Below are positions 8,746 through 18,058 of a stretch of DNA of 64,000 nt, one piece after another. The translations under genes were made by a program, and so were the position numbers. The DNA is taken from positions 100,295 through 164,294 of the forward strand of contig NZ_UXAW01000081.1 of NCBI RefSeq assembly GCF_900609055.1, read 5' to 3'. The stretch is from Pseudogemmobacter humi. GTDB taxonomy: Bacteria > Pseudomonadota > Alphaproteobacteria > Rhodobacterales > Rhodobacteraceae. The notes under the pieces are model-generated. The model made no database searches, had not been told where the DNA came from, and saw only the letters and a list, made by a program, of their open reading frames with translations. The number at the start of each line of letters is the position of its first letter. The first letter of the stretch is position 1.

Positions 8746-10569
8746 TCACTCCATCGCCTCCAGCTCGTCGATGAAGCCCGCGATCATCGACAGGCCCTTG
8801 TCCCAGAACTTCGGGTCCGAGGCGTCGAGGCCGAAGGGCGCCAGCAACTCCTTGTGGTGGCGTGAACCGCCAGCCTTCAGCATGTCGAAATATTTCGCCT
8901 GGAAGTCGGGCAGGCCGCCCTCGTAGGCGGCATAGAGCGCGTTCACCAGTCCGTCGCCGAACGCATAGGCATAGACGTAGAACGGCGAATGGACGAAATG
9001 CGGGATATAGGCCCAGAAGGTCTCATAGCCGTCCATGAAGTCGAAAGCGTCGCCAAGGGACTGCGCCTGGACCGACATCCACAAAGCGTTGATGTCGTCG
9101 GGCGTCATCTCGCCCTCGGCCCGCGCGGCGTGCAGCTTGCATTCGAAATCGTAGAACGCGATCTGGCGCACCACGGTGTTGATCATATCCTCGACCTTGC
9201 CCGCGAGCAGGGTCTTCTTCTCGGCGGGCGTCTTCGCCTCGTTAAGCAGTTTGCGGAAGGTCAGCATCTCGCCGAACACGCTCGCGGTTTCGGCCAGAGT
9301 CAGCGGGGTCGAGGACAGAAGTTCGCCCTGGCCCGCCGCCAGAACCTGATGCACACCATGGCCAAGCTCATGCGCCAGGGTCATCACGTCGCGCGGTTTG
9401 CCAAGATAGTTCAGCATCACATAGGGATGCACCGTGGTCACGGTCGGATGGGCGAAGGCGCCGGGCGCCTTGCCGGGCTTCACGCCCGCGTCGATCCAGC
9501 CGCTCTCGAAGAAGGGCTTCGCGAGCGCCGCCATCTCGGGCGAGAAGGCGGCGTAAGCCTCGGTCACCGTCCGCTCTGCCTCGGCCCAGTCCACCAGTTT
9601 AGGCTGCTCGATCGGCAGGGGCGCGTTGCGGTCCCAGATCTGCAACCGCTCCAGCCCCATCCATTTCGCCTTCAGCCGGTAGTAGCGGTGCGACAGCCGG
9701 GGATAGGCGGCGACCACGGCATTCCTGAGCGCCTCGACCACCTCGGGCTCGACATGGTTCGACAGATGCCGCCCGGTCTGCGGGGTCGGCATCTTGCGCC
9801 AGCGGTCCTCGATCTCTTTTTCCTTCGCCAGCGTGTTGTGGACCCGGGCGAAGAGCTTCACGTTCTGGCGGAACACCTCGGCCAGCGCCCGCGCGCCCGC
9901 CTCGCGCTTTGCGCGGACGGGGTCGGTCAAAAGGTTCAGCGTGGCTTCGAGGTTCAGCTCCTCCTCTTCGCCCTCCACTTTGAACATCAGCCCGGCCATG
10001 GTCTCGTCGAACAGCTTGTTCCAGGCCGAGGCGCCGACCACCGACTGGTCGTGCAGGAATTTCTCCATCTCGTCGGAAAGCTGATGCGGGCGCATGGCGC
10101 GCATGCGGTCGAACACCGGGCGGTAGCGGGCGAGATCCGCGTTCGCCGCCAGCAGCGCGTCGAGATGGGCATCCTCCAGCCGGTTGAATTCGAGGCTGAA
10201 GAACACCAGCGCCGTGGTGGCATCCGTCACGGCGCCTTCCGCGTCGGACATGAACTTGGCGCGTTCCGAATCCATCGTGTTCTGGTAGTAGCGCAGCCCC
10301 GCGTAGGACATCAGCCGCCCGGCGGTGATGTCGATCCGCTCGTAATCCTGAACGCAGGCCAGCAGCTCGTCTGCGGAAAGCGTGGCGAGCCTGCCCTCAT
10401 AGCGGGCGGCGAAATCCGTGCAGGCGGAGGTCAGCCAGTCCATGTCGCGGCTGAACTCCGGCGCATCGGGCGCGGGGTAGAGATCGCGCAGATCCCATTC
10501 CGGCAGATCGCCGAGCGCCTTGCCCGAGGCATTGGCGTCGAAAACGGGGCGGGGCAGGGGAAGGGTCAT
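8746..10569 (-). CDS. pepF: Oligoendopeptidase F (M3 zinc metallopeptidase)
   Basis: This cytosolic peptidase of about 607 residues degrades medium-length peptides. The zinc site is HELGH in MTLAHELGHGVHQ, with the third ligand in LAETASVFGEML downstream. The N-terminal oligopeptidase F domain (residues about 110-180) is also present. The start is ambiguous: 10569 (MTLPLPRPVF) is chosen because it matches the usual family N-terminus, but the in-frame ATGs at 10590 and 10587 are possible. It is transcribed alone, toward pssA. Confidence 0.92.
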   Translation of the reverse strand: MTLPLPRPVFDANASGKALGDLPEWDLRDLYPAPDAPEFSRDMDWLTSACTDFAARYEGRLATLSADELLACVQDYERIDITAGRLMSYAGLRYYQNTMDSERAKFMSDAEGAVTDATTALVFFSLEFNRLEDAHLDALLAANADLARYRPVFDRMRAMRPHQLSDEMEKFLHDQSVVGASAWNKLFDETMAGLMFKVEGEEEELNLEATLNLLTDPVRAKREAGARALAEVFRQNVKLFARVHNTLAKEKEIEDRWRKMPTPQTGRHLSNHVEPEVVEALRNAVVAAYPRLSHRYYRLKAKWMGLERLQIWDRNAPLPIEQPKLVDWAEAERTVTEAYAAFSPEMAALAKPFFESGWIDAGVKPGKAPGAFAHPTVTTVHPYVMLNYLGKPRDVMTLAHELGHGVHQVLAAGQGELLSSTPLTLAETASVFGEMLTFRKLLNEAKTPAEKKTLLAGKVEDMINTVVRQIAFYDFECKLHAARAEGEMTPDDINALWMSVQAQSLGDAFDFMDGYETFWAYIPHFVHSPFYVYAYAFGDGLVNALYAAYEGGLPDFQAKYFDMLKAGGSRHHKELLAPFGLDASDPKFWDKGLSMIAGFIDELEAME

Positions 10570-10671
10570 CGCGGCACTACCTGTCATCAAGGGGCGCCCT
10601 TGCGGGCCTTGCCGTCATCTAGGCGCGCGAGGCGGGTGGCCGCAAGGCCGCATGGGTTCAAACCGCCGGGA

Positions 10672-11319
10672 TCAGGGGGGCAGGAACGTGTCGAACAGGC
10701 CGAAAACATGGCTCAGGGGGATCATCCCCGGGCCGCCCGTCGCGGGGCCGAAGCGGCTGTCCATCGCATTGTCGCGGTTGTCGCCAAGGACGAAGACATG
10801 GCCCTCGGGCACCTGCTGCGGCGCCATCCGGTCGGTGACCGCGATATCGCCGAGGTCCAGCACCTCGTATTCCGTCCCTCCGGGCAGGGTCTCGCGCAGG
10901 CGGGCGGTGCGGCAAACCCCGTCTTCCTCTGTGCCGCAGCGTCGCCAGTGCGTTCCGGCCAGGCGCGGCGTGACGTAATCCGCCACCGGCACCTGCACGA
11001 CCCCGATGCCGTTCAGCCGGAGCTGCCCGTCCTCGATGGCGACCGTATCGCCGGGCAGGCCGATCAGGCGGAAGACATGGGTTTCGCCGCTGACGGGATG
11101 GGTGAAGCCGATCACCGTGCCGCGCGGCGGCAGCGCCACCCCCGCCGCCGGGACGGCCAGGGTGAAACAGGTGCCGGTGGGGATCCCCGGCTCCATCGAC
11201 GAAGACGGCATGATGTAATGGCGGAACGGCCCGCCCAGGCATTTGAGGCAAAGACAAAGCGCATCGGCCTGCATGGGCAGCAGTGAAAGGCTCAGGGCGA
11301 GGGCGGTGCGGCGGATCAT
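10672..11319 (-). CDS. S26 signal-peptidase-like protein without the catalytic lysine
   Basis: This 215-residue protein begins with a hydrophobic N-terminus (MIRRTALALSLSLLP). Three boxes of signal peptidase I are clear: the serine box MPSSSMEPGIPTG (Ser41), the box around LIGLPGDTVAIEDG and the C-terminal GDNRDNAMDSRFGP. In family members the residue two before the LIGLPGD-type segment's first leucine position is the general-base lysine (IKRAVGLPGD in E. coli LepB). Here that position is Phe83 (VFRLIGLPGD), read directly from TTC. It is therefore a paralogue that may be inactive or use another base. The start at 11319 gives the membrane anchor directly at the N-terminus. Confidence 0.8.
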   Translation of the reverse strand: MIRRTALALSLSLLPMQADALCLCLKCLGGPFRHYIMPSSSMEPGIPTGTCFTLAVPAAGVALPPRGTVIGFTHPVSGETHVFRLIGLPGDTVAIEDGQLRLNGIGVVQVPVADYVTPRLAGTHWRRCGTEEDGVCRTARLRETLPGGTEYEVLDLGDIAVTDRMAPQQVPEGHVFVLGDNRDNAMDSRFGPATGGPGMIPLSHVFGLFDTFLPP

Positions 11320-11536
11320 CGGCCCGAGGCTAGCCCGGCGCGCCCGGCCCGGCAAGATCGCGCGGAACCGGCAGGCCCCCGGGGGCGTTGACCGCCGTTC
11401 TGCCCGATTTTCGGGCAGTTGCCTGTGGCACAGACGGTTTTCGCGCCCCTTTCGGGCCAAACGCGCCGGCGGGGGGCTTTACGCGCCGGTTTTCCGCGCG
11501 GTTGACTGAACCTGCCATCAACCAGCGGAGCCGGGC

Positions 11537-12952
11537 ATGGATGCAGCCTTCGACGAGATGAACGGTTCGGGCGGGGGAACCCGCATCCCCTATGCCAGGC
11601 TGGAAGACTGGCTCGCCCATATGCCGCGCGAATTGCGCAGCCTGAAACAGGCCGAGGCCGAGGCGCTGTTCCGCCGCATCGGCATCACCTTCGCGGTCTA
11701 TGGCGAGGGCGGCGATCCCGACCGGCTGATCCCGTTCGACATGTTCCCCCGGGTCTTTTCCGGCGCCGAATGGGCGCGGCTCGACCGCGGGGTGCGCCAG
11801 CGGGCGCGGGCGCTGAACGCCTTTCTGGTGGATGTCTACGGCCGGGGCGAGATCATCCGCGCCGGCCGCATCCCCGCCGATATCGTCTGTCGCAACGCGG
11901 CCTATGAGAAGGCCGCCGTCGGCTTCGTGCCGCCGCGCGGGGTCTATTCGCATATCGTCGGCATCGACCTCGTGCGCACCGGTCCGGATGAGTTCTTCGT
12001 GCTGGAGGACAATTGCCGCACCCCCTCGGGCGTCAGCTACATGCTGGAAAACCGCGAGATCATGATGCGGATGTTCCCGGCCCTGTTCCGCGAGAACCGG
12101 ATCCAGCCGGTCGACAGCTATGCGGGCCTTCTGCGCCGGACGCTTGCCTCGGTCGCGCCCCTGAAATGCGAGGGCGAGCCGAGGATCGTCATCCTGACCC
12201 CGGGCCCGTTCAACAGCGCCTATTACGAGCATAGTTTCCTCGCCGATCTGATGGGGCTGGAACTGGTCGAGGGCCAGGATCTGTTCGTCGACGGCGAATA
12301 TGTCTGGGAGCGCACCACCGAAGGCCCGAAGCGGGTCGATGTGATCTATCGCCGGATCGACGACGCTTTCCTTGATCCCTTGTGCTTCCGCCCCGATTCC
12401 ACGCTGGGCGTGCCGGGGCTGATGGATGTTTACCGCTCGGGGGGTGTCAGCCTGTGCTCGGCGCCCGGGGCGGGGGTGGCGGACGACAAGGCGGTCTATA
12501 CCTACGTGCCCGAGATGATCCGCTTTTATCTCGGCGAAGAGCCGGTTCTGAACAATGTCCCGACCTGGAAATGCGCGGATGCCTCTGATCTGAAATACGT
12601 GCTCGACAACCTCGCCGATCTGGTCGTGAAAGAGGTCCACGGCTCGGGCGGCTACGGCATGCTGGTCGGGCCGAAGGCCAGCCGCGCCGAGGTCGAGGCG
12701 TTCCGCGCGCGGCTTTGCGCCGATCCGGCGAATTACATCGCCCAGCCGACGCTGGCGCTCTCCACCGTTCCCACTTTCGTAGACGAGGGCGTGGCGCCGC
12801 GCCATGTCGATCTGCGGCCCTATTGTCTGGTGGGCGAGCGGATCGAACTGGTCCCCGGCGCGCTGACCCGGGTGGCGTTGCGCGAGGGCAGCCTTGTCGT
12901 CAATTCCTCGCAGGGCGGCGGCGTGAAAGACACCTGGGTGCTGGCGGAGTAA
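11537..12952 (+). CDS. Circularly permuted ATP-grasp protein of the Anbu operon
   Basis: This 471-residue cytosolic protein matches the COG2308 type, a circularly permuted ATP-grasp fold (DUF403/404/407 nomenclature). Supporting segments include FVLEDNCRTPSGVSYMLENR near residue 155 and VVKEVHGSGGYGMLVGP near 370, which carry the nucleotide- and metal-binding residues of the fold. ATP-grasp ligases of this type are predicted to form peptide bonds on an unknown substrate. It opens the five-gene operon; the next ATG is only 4 bases after its stop. Confidence 0.88.
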   Translation: MDAAFDEMNGSGGGTRIPYARLEDWLAHMPRELRSLKQAEAEALFRRIGITFAVYGEGGDPDRLIPFDMFPRVFSGAEWARLDRGVRQRARALNAFLVDVYGRGEIIRAGRIPADIVCRNAAYEKAAVGFVPPRGVYSHIVGIDLVRTGPDEFFVLEDNCRTPSGVSYMLENREIMMRMFPALFRENRIQPVDSYAGLLRRTLASVAPLKCEGEPRIVILTPGPFNSAYYEHSFLADLMGLELVEGQDLFVDGEYVWERTTEGPKRVDVIYRRIDDAFLDPLCFRPDSTLGVPGLMDVYRSGGVSLCSAPGAGVADDKAVYTYVPEMIRFYLGEEPVLNNVPTWKCADASDLKYVLDNLADLVVKEVHGSGGYGMLVGPKASRAEVEAFRARLCADPANYIAQPTLALSTVPTFVDEGVAPRHVDLRPYCLVGERIELVPGALTRVALREGSLVVNSSQGGGVKDTWVLAE

Positions 12953-12956
12953 GGAA

Positions 12957-13913
12957 ATGCTGTCACGAACCGCCGACAATCTTTTCTGGATCGCCCGCTA
13001 TATGGAACGCGCCGACACTGCCGCGCGGCTCCTGGACATGGGCTGCCGGATCTCGCTGATCCCCTCGGCCCAGGGCTATCGCAGCGAATGGGACAGCGTG
13101 TTGCAGGCCACCGGCACCGGCGATCTGTTCCGCCGCAAATACGGCGAGCCGGTGCAGCGCAACCTGGAAAGCTGGCTGTTCTTCGACCGCGACAACCCCT
13201 CCTCGGTGGCAAGCTGCCTGACGGCGGCGCGCGAGAACGGCCGCATCGTGCGCACCGCGCTGACCGCCCAGGTCTGGGATGCGCTCAACACCGCCTTTCA
13301 GGAGCTGCGCCAGCTTGAGCGCGCGGGGCCGTCCCGCGATCCCTCGGAACTGACCGACTGGGCGGCGCGGCAGAGCGCCATGGTGCGCGGCGCGATAGAC
13401 GCCACGCTGCTGCGCGACGACGGCTACAATTTTCTGAACATCGGTTATCATCTGGAGCGCGCCGACAGCACCGCCCGGCTGATGGATGTGAAATATTACG
13501 TCCTGCTGCCGCGGCTGGATTTCGTCGGCTCCGGTCTCGACAATTACCAGTGGAGCGCGCTTTTGCGCGCCATGGGGGCGGGGCGCGCCTTCCACTGGGC
13601 CTATGGCGGCGAGGTGACCGCGGCGCGGATCGCGGATTTCCTGATCCTGAACCGGCAGAATCCGCGCTCGCTGATCACCTGCGTCGCCGGGATCGCCGGA
13701 CATCTCGATCTGCTGGCGCGGGCCTATGGGCGCGAGAGCGCGGCGCAGGCGCGGGCGCACGACATGCGGGCGGCGCTGGAGGCCGGGACGGTGGCGCGGA
13801 TCTTCGACGAGGGGCTGCACGAATATCTCTCGCGTTTCATCGGCGAGGCGGCGGCGCTCGGCACGCTGATCCATGAGATCTATCTGAGCGGAGAGATGCG
13901 CGGATGCGGCTGA
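12957..13913 (+). CDS. Alpha-E domain protein of the Anbu operon
   Basis: This 318-residue all-helical protein carries the repeated alpha-E signature: YMERADTAARLLD near residue 15 and HLERADSTARLMDVKYY near 167. COG2307 proteins of this type almost always accompany the permuted ATP-grasp protein. Their biochemistry is unknown; a structural or substrate-binding role for a peptide-ligase complex has been proposed from gene context. The AAGGAA ribosome site overlaps the stop of the upstream gene. Its 3' end overlaps the transglutaminase gene by 10 bases. Confidence 0.88.
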   Translation: MLSRTADNLFWIARYMERADTAARLLDMGCRISLIPSAQGYRSEWDSVLQATGTGDLFRRKYGEPVQRNLESWLFFDRDNPSSVASCLTAARENGRIVRTALTAQVWDALNTAFQELRQLERAGPSRDPSELTDWAARQSAMVRGAIDATLLRDDGYNFLNIGYHLERADSTARLMDVKYYVLLPRLDFVGSGLDNYQWSALLRAMGAGRAFHWAYGGEVTAARIADFLILNRQNPRSLITCVAGIAGHLDLLARAYGRESAAQARAHDMRAALEAGTVARIFDEGLHEYLSRFIGEAAALGTLIHEIYLSGEMRGCG

Positions 13914-14713
13914 GCGTCGATCACACCACCCGTTACAGCTATGCCAGCCCGGTGCGCAGCCTGGTGCAGAGCCACCGGCTGACGCCCTCGGTCTGCGAGG
14001 GGCAGCGGGTTCTGTCGTGGGAGATCAGCGTCACCGGCGGCATCCGCGGCGCCGATTTCACCGATGGCGCGGGCGACCGCATCCAGGGCTGGAGCATCGC
14101 CGGACCGCTGAGCGAGATCGGGGTCACGGTGAAAGGCGAGGTCGAGACCACCGACACCGCCGGCGTGCTGCGCGGCCACCGCGAGGCGATCCGCCCCGAA
14201 GTCTGGCTGCGCGAAACCGCGATGACGGCGGCGGACGCGGGCCTCGGCGCGCTTGCTGCGCGCGCCTCGGGGGAGGGCTCGCTGGCGCTCGCCCATGCGC
14301 TGGCCGAAGCGGTCGCGGGGGCCATCGCTTACCGCCCCGGCGCGACCCATGCCCATACCACCGCCGCCGAGGCGCTGGCGCTGGGCGAGGGGGTCTGCCA
14401 GGACCATGCCCATGCGCTGATCGCCTGCGCCCGGCTGCGCGGCCTGCCCGCGCGCTATGTCTCGGGCTATCTCTTCGCCGCCGCCGACGGCCAGCCGCAC
14501 GAGGCCGCGCATGCCTGGGCCGAGATCTTCGTCGCGGGCCTCGGCTGGGTCGGGTTCGATCCGGCCAATGCCTGCTGCCCCGATGCGCGCTACATCCGTC
14601 TGGGCAGCGGGTTCGACGCGCGCGATGCGGCGCCGATCCGGGGCGTGGCGCGTGGCGCCTCGGGGGCGGAAAGCCTGGACGTGGCGGTTGCGGTCCTGTC
14701 GGCGGGCCAGTAG
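13904..14713 (+). CDS. Transglutaminase-like cysteine peptidase of the Anbu operon
   Basis: This 269-residue protein has the bacterial transglutaminase-like N-terminal beta region (residues 1-80) and a papain-like catalytic core. The triad is visible: Cys165 in GEGVCQDHAH, His203 in EAAHAWAE and Asp219 in WVGFDPANACC. Such proteins cleave or transfer amide bonds. No signal peptide is seen, so it should act in the cytosol with its neighbours. The start codon lies inside the end of the alpha-E gene, which supports translational coupling. Confidence 0.9.
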   Translation: MRLSVDHTTRYSYASPVRSLVQSHRLTPSVCEGQRVLSWEISVTGGIRGADFTDGAGDRIQGWSIAGPLSEIGVTVKGEVETTDTAGVLRGHREAIRPEVWLRETAMTAADAGLGALAARASGEGSLALAHALAEAVAGAIAYRPGATHAHTTAAEALALGEGVCQDHAHALIACARLRGLPARYVSGYLFAAADGQPHEAAHAWAEIFVAGLGWVGFDPANACCPDARYIRLGSGFDARDAAPIRGVARGASGAESLDVAVAVLSAGQ

Positions 14714-14744
14714 GCTCCCCGCGTTTGCCTGGGACCGGAGAGAG

Positions 14745-15467
14745 ATGACCTATTGCGTCGGCCTGCTGCTCAACGAGGGCATGGTATGCCTGTCGGACAC
14801 CCGGACCAATGCCGGGCTCGACAATATTTCCACCTATCGCAAGATGTTCTCCTTCGAGGTGCCGGGCGAGCGGGTGATCCTGATCATGACCGCGGGCAGC
14901 CTGTCGGTGACCCAGACCACCATCGCGCGCCTGCAAGAGGCGATGGATCATGACGAGGCCACGCCCGAGACCTCGATCCTGCTGGCGCCGACCCTGCTCA
15001 AGGTCGCCGAACTGGTCGGCAACACGCTGTCGTGGGTGCGCCACGAGATCGACGAGAAACTGGCGATGAGCCAGGGCGCCCATGCCTCGATGATCGTCGC
15101 CGGGCAGCGGCGCGGCGGGGCGATGCGGATGTTCCTGATCTATCCCGAAGGAAATTTCATCGAGGCGACCGAGGACACCCCCTTCCTTCAGATCGGCGAG
15201 CACAAATACGGCAAGCCGATCCTCGACCGGGTGGTGCGGCCCGAGACCAGCCTGCACGACGCGCAGAAGGCGGTGCTGCTGTCGATGGATTCGACCCTGC
15301 GCTCGAATCTTTCGGTGGGGATGCCGCTCGATCTGGCGGTGATCGAAAAGGACAGTTTGCGGGTGGGGATGCGGCGCCGGATCGAGGCCGGGGACGAGGG
15401 GTTCCGCGCCATGAGCGAGGCCTGGTCCACCGCTTTGCGCGACGGTTTCGCCCGTATCAGCATCTGA
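14745..15467 (+). CDS. Anbu proteasome-type peptidase
   Basis: This 240-residue Ntn-hydrolase belongs to the ancestral beta-subunit (Anbu, COG3484) group related to the 20S proteasome and HslV. After removal of Met1 the N-terminal residue is threonine (MTYCVGLLLNEG), the expected nucleophile. The conserved aspartate lies at mature position 17 (LSDTRTNAG) and the lysine near position 32. Anbu forms open helical or ring-like oligomers in the cytosol in studied cases; its physiological substrate is unknown. A GGAG site precedes the ATG, 31 bases after the transglutaminase gene. Confidence 0.93.
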   Translation: MTYCVGLLLNEGMVCLSDTRTNAGLDNISTYRKMFSFEVPGERVILIMTAGSLSVTQTTIARLQEAMDHDEATPETSILLAPTLLKVAELVGNTLSWVRHEIDEKLAMSQGAHASMIVAGQRRGGAMRMFLIYPEGNFIEATEDTPFLQIGEHKYGKPILDRVVRPETSLHDAQKAVLLSMDSTLRSNLSVGMPLDLAVIEKDSLRVGMRRRIEAGDEGFRAMSEAWSTALRDGFARISI

Positions 15468-15559
15468 GGCCCGGGGGAAATTGTCGCAGCCCCCGGCGTG
15501 GGGCTTCACAGGCCAGGGCGGCGGCCCTACCTTGCCCGGATCAGCCGGAGAAACGATTC

Positions 15560-15862
15560 ATGCCCAGACTCGTGCGCCTCTATATCTGGTCGGTCGCGAT
15601 CGGCTTTGCGATGTCGGGCGGTTTCACCGCCCTGCTGATGTGGCTGAACGTGGCGGGGATCGGCGGGCTGGTCCTTGGGTCGAATGTCGGCTGGATCGCG
15701 GTGGCGATGCTTTTCGTCTTCTTCGGCATCCTGTTTTCCGGCGTGCAGTTCGCGATCCGCATCATGATGATGGCGGAAAGCGGCGACGGCCCGCGCGGCG
15801 GCCTGCGCCAGCATCTGCACCCCCTGCGCCTGCGCGCCGCGGCTGCCGCCCGGCGGCGCTGA
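15560..15862 (+). CDS. Small two-helix membrane protein following Anbu
   Basis: This is a 100-residue protein with hydrophobic segments at about residues 8-30 and 40-68 and a basic, arginine-rich tail (QHLHPLRLRAAAAARRR). No domain is recognised. The ATG has a GCCGGAGAAAC site upstream. It lies 92 bases behind Anbu in the same direction, so it may be the last gene of the operon, but no terminator was found to settle this. Confidence 0.65.
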   Translation: MPRLVRLYIWSVAIGFAMSGGFTALLMWLNVAGIGGLVLGSNVGWIAVAMLFVFFGILFSGVQFAIRIMMMAESGDGPRGGLRQHLHPLRLRAAAAARRR

Positions 15863-16015
15863 ACGCCCGTTCACATTTTCTGACCATCCTGTTGCGGCCG
15901 CGGCCCTCGCGTGAGGCGCGGCGGCGGTTTTCTGCCCCCCGCCAGGGGGCAGGGATCGCGATGCGCCGCCTGCGGCGTTATGGCAGCACATGTTCAGTGC
16001 TCAGGCGGTGCCCCG

Positions 16016-16897
16016 ATGGAACTTCAGCTTATCCGCAGCTTTCTCGAAGTCGCCGAAAGCGGGTCTTTCGCAGCGGCCTCGGACCGGCTTTTCGTGACCC
16101 AGTCGGCGGTGTCCCTGCGCATCCAGCGGCTGGAGGATCAGCTTGGCCGGCCGCTGTTCCTGAGATCGAAAGACGGGGTGACGCTGACCGCCGCCGGGCG
16201 CGAGTTCCGCAGCTTCGCGGTGACGATCCTGCGCAACTGGGAGCAGGCGCGCCAGCGCGTCTCGGCCGCCGACGAGGTGCGGGCGTCGCTGGCGATCGGG
16301 GCGCAGCACTCGCTCTGGCCGCGGTTCGGCTTTCGCTGGCTCGACAGCCTGCGCGAGGCGGCGCCCGATCTCGCGTTGCGCGCCGAGATGGCGCGGCCCG
16401 ACGGGCTGAGCCAGATGATCCTGTCGGGCAATGTCCAGGTGATCCTGTCCTATGCGCCGCTGGCGCGCGCCGGTCTGCGCACCGAATCGCTGCTGGAGGA
16501 GCAACTGGTGATGGTCGCGCCTTTCGAAGGGGCGGGGCTTGCCGATCTGAAGGGGCGTTATCTGCTGGTGGACTGGGGCCCCGACTTCCTGCGTTTCCAT
16601 GAAGAGGCGCTGGCGGAACTGCACGATCCGGCCCTTGTCATGGCGCTCGGCTCGCTTTCGGCGCGGTTCATCCTTTCGCGGCCCTTCGCCGCCTATCTGC
16701 CGGCGCGCTACGTCAAGCGCTATGTCGACAAGGGGCGACTGCATCTGGTGGCGGATGCGCCGGTCTGGGCCATGCCGGCCTGGGTGATCTGGCGCGAGGA
16801 CATGGATTCAGAGTTGCGCGATGTTGCGCAGGCGACACTGAACGCGGTGGTGGAACGCGCCGAAGAGGATACCGCCGATCTGCTGGACACGCTCTGA
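16016..16897 (+). CDS. LysR-family transcriptional regulator
   Basis: This 293-residue regulator has the N-terminal winged helix-turn-helix of LysR proteins (LIRSFLEVAESGSFAAASDR ... LFVTQSAVSLRIQRLE) and a periplasmic-binding-protein-like effector domain from about residue 90. No likely target gene stands divergent to it, so its regulon cannot be inferred. The start at 16016 gives the canonical N-terminus MELQLIRSF. A strong intrinsic terminator lies just behind it. Confidence 0.9.
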   Translation: MELQLIRSFLEVAESGSFAAASDRLFVTQSAVSLRIQRLEDQLGRPLFLRSKDGVTLTAAGREFRSFAVTILRNWEQARQRVSAADEVRASLAIGAQHSLWPRFGFRWLDSLREAAPDLALRAEMARPDGLSQMILSGNVQVILSYAPLARAGLRTESLLEEQLVMVAPFEGAGLADLKGRYLLVDWGPDFLRFHEEALAELHDPALVMALGSLSARFILSRPFAAYLPARYVKRYVDKGRLHLVADAPVWAMPAWVIWREDMDSELRDVAQATLNAVVERAEEDTADLLDTL

Positions 16898-16923
16898 GAG
16901 GTTGTGATCAGTTCTGAGAAGGC

Positions 16924-16953
16924 GGCCGGAAATCATTGATTTCCGGCCTTTTT
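16924..16953 (+). terminator. Intrinsic terminator of the LysR gene
   Basis: GGCCGGAAAT and ATTTCCGGCC form a perfect ten-base-pair stem with a CATTG loop, followed by TTTTT. It lies 27 bases after the stop. Confidence 0.9.
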
Positions 16954-17136
16954 CATTGCCGCGCCGCCATGCGCCCCGGCGTGGGTTTCCAAATCGCCAT
17001 CCGGTTCCACGAGTAATTCTGAGGACATCCTCAAATTTCGCAAATGTTCCGGTTTCCCCGCACAGGCCCCAGATCATCCTCATCCGAGCCGCCCGGAATG
17101 TTCCGGATCCGGCACACCACCGTGAAAGGATTTACG

Positions 17137-18003
17137 ATGAAACAGGTTGCTCTTCTGGCATCAGTCTCGGCGCTGACCCTCTCGCTGGCAACTCCGACCC
17201 TCGCGCAGACCGATATCATCGGCATCAGCGGCCTCGACGATCAGATCGAAGACATCGAGCGCGACGTCGCCCGCGACATGCGCCGCGCCGAGGATACCGC
17301 GCGCTTCGGCAATCCCGAAAGCCGCCAGGGTCTCTCGGGCAGCGCCTCGCTGGGCTATTCGGGCAAGACCGGCAACAACGAATCGCAGGATCTGACCATC
17401 GGCCTGCGCATCCGCCACGCCCAGGGCCAGTTCCAGCAGACCGTGGGCGCGGTGCTGGATTTCCAGGAAGCCAACAACACCTCGACCAAGAAGGACGTGT
17501 TCGGCATCTATGATGCGAACTACTACTTCAACGACAGCTTCTACGGCTTCATCCTGGGCCGGGTGCAGTCGGACGGTCTGGCGGACCAGCTGACGGCTGA
17601 CGAGATCGCGAACGGGGTGACGCTGGCCGACAAGGTCAAGCGCGACGCCTTCCTCGGCTTCGGCCCGGGCTACCGGGTGATCAACACGCCCGACATGACC
17701 TGGCGCGTGCAGGCCGGTATCGGCGTCAGCTATCTGGAATATGGCGACGACAGCTCGGTCACCGAGGAAGCCGCCATTGCCTCGTCGCGCTTCTACTACG
17801 GCATCAACGAGAACATCTTCCTGACCAACGACACCGATGTGCTGAATTCGGACGCGGCGCTGCGCGCCAACAACGATTTCGGGATCAACTTCAAGATCAC
17901 CGACACGATGTCGACCCGCGTGAGCTATCTGTCGGAATACAACGACAGCCGTGCGATCCGCACTGACAACAAGCTTGGCGTTTCGATCGTTTTCGGCTTC
18001 TGA
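17137..18003 (+). CDS. Outer-membrane beta-barrel protein, DUF481-like
   Basis: This 288-residue protein has a signal peptide (MKQVALLASVSALTLSLATP, cleavage after TLAQ near residue 24). A short coiled stretch follows (IEDIERDVARDMRRAEDTAR), then a barrel of alternating strands from residue 65. It ends with VSIVFGF; the terminal phenylalanine is the usual signal for assembly by the BAM machinery. The fold resembles DUF481 (YdiY-like) proteins of unknown function. The AAAGGA ribosome site fits the ATG at 17137. A terminator follows. Confidence 0.82.
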   Translation: MKQVALLASVSALTLSLATPTLAQTDIIGISGLDDQIEDIERDVARDMRRAEDTARFGNPESRQGLSGSASLGYSGKTGNNESQDLTIGLRIRHAQGQFQQTVGAVLDFQEANNTSTKKDVFGIYDANYYFNDSFYGFILGRVQSDGLADQLTADEIANGVTLADKVKRDAFLGFGPGYRVINTPDMTWRVQAGIGVSYLEYGDDSSVTEEAAIASSRFYYGINENIFLTNDTDVLNSDAALRANNDFGINFKITDTMSTRVSYLSEYNDSRAIRTDNKLGVSIVFGF

Positions 18004-18031
18004 GCCGGGAACAAAGGATGCAGTCAGCCCT

Positions 18032-18058
18032 GGGCGCGGAGAGATCCGCGCCCTTTTT
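18032..18058 (+). terminator. Intrinsic terminator of the DUF481-like gene
   Basis: GGGCGCGGA and TCCGCGCCC pair over nine bases with a GAGA loop and are followed by TTTTT. Confidence 0.9.
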
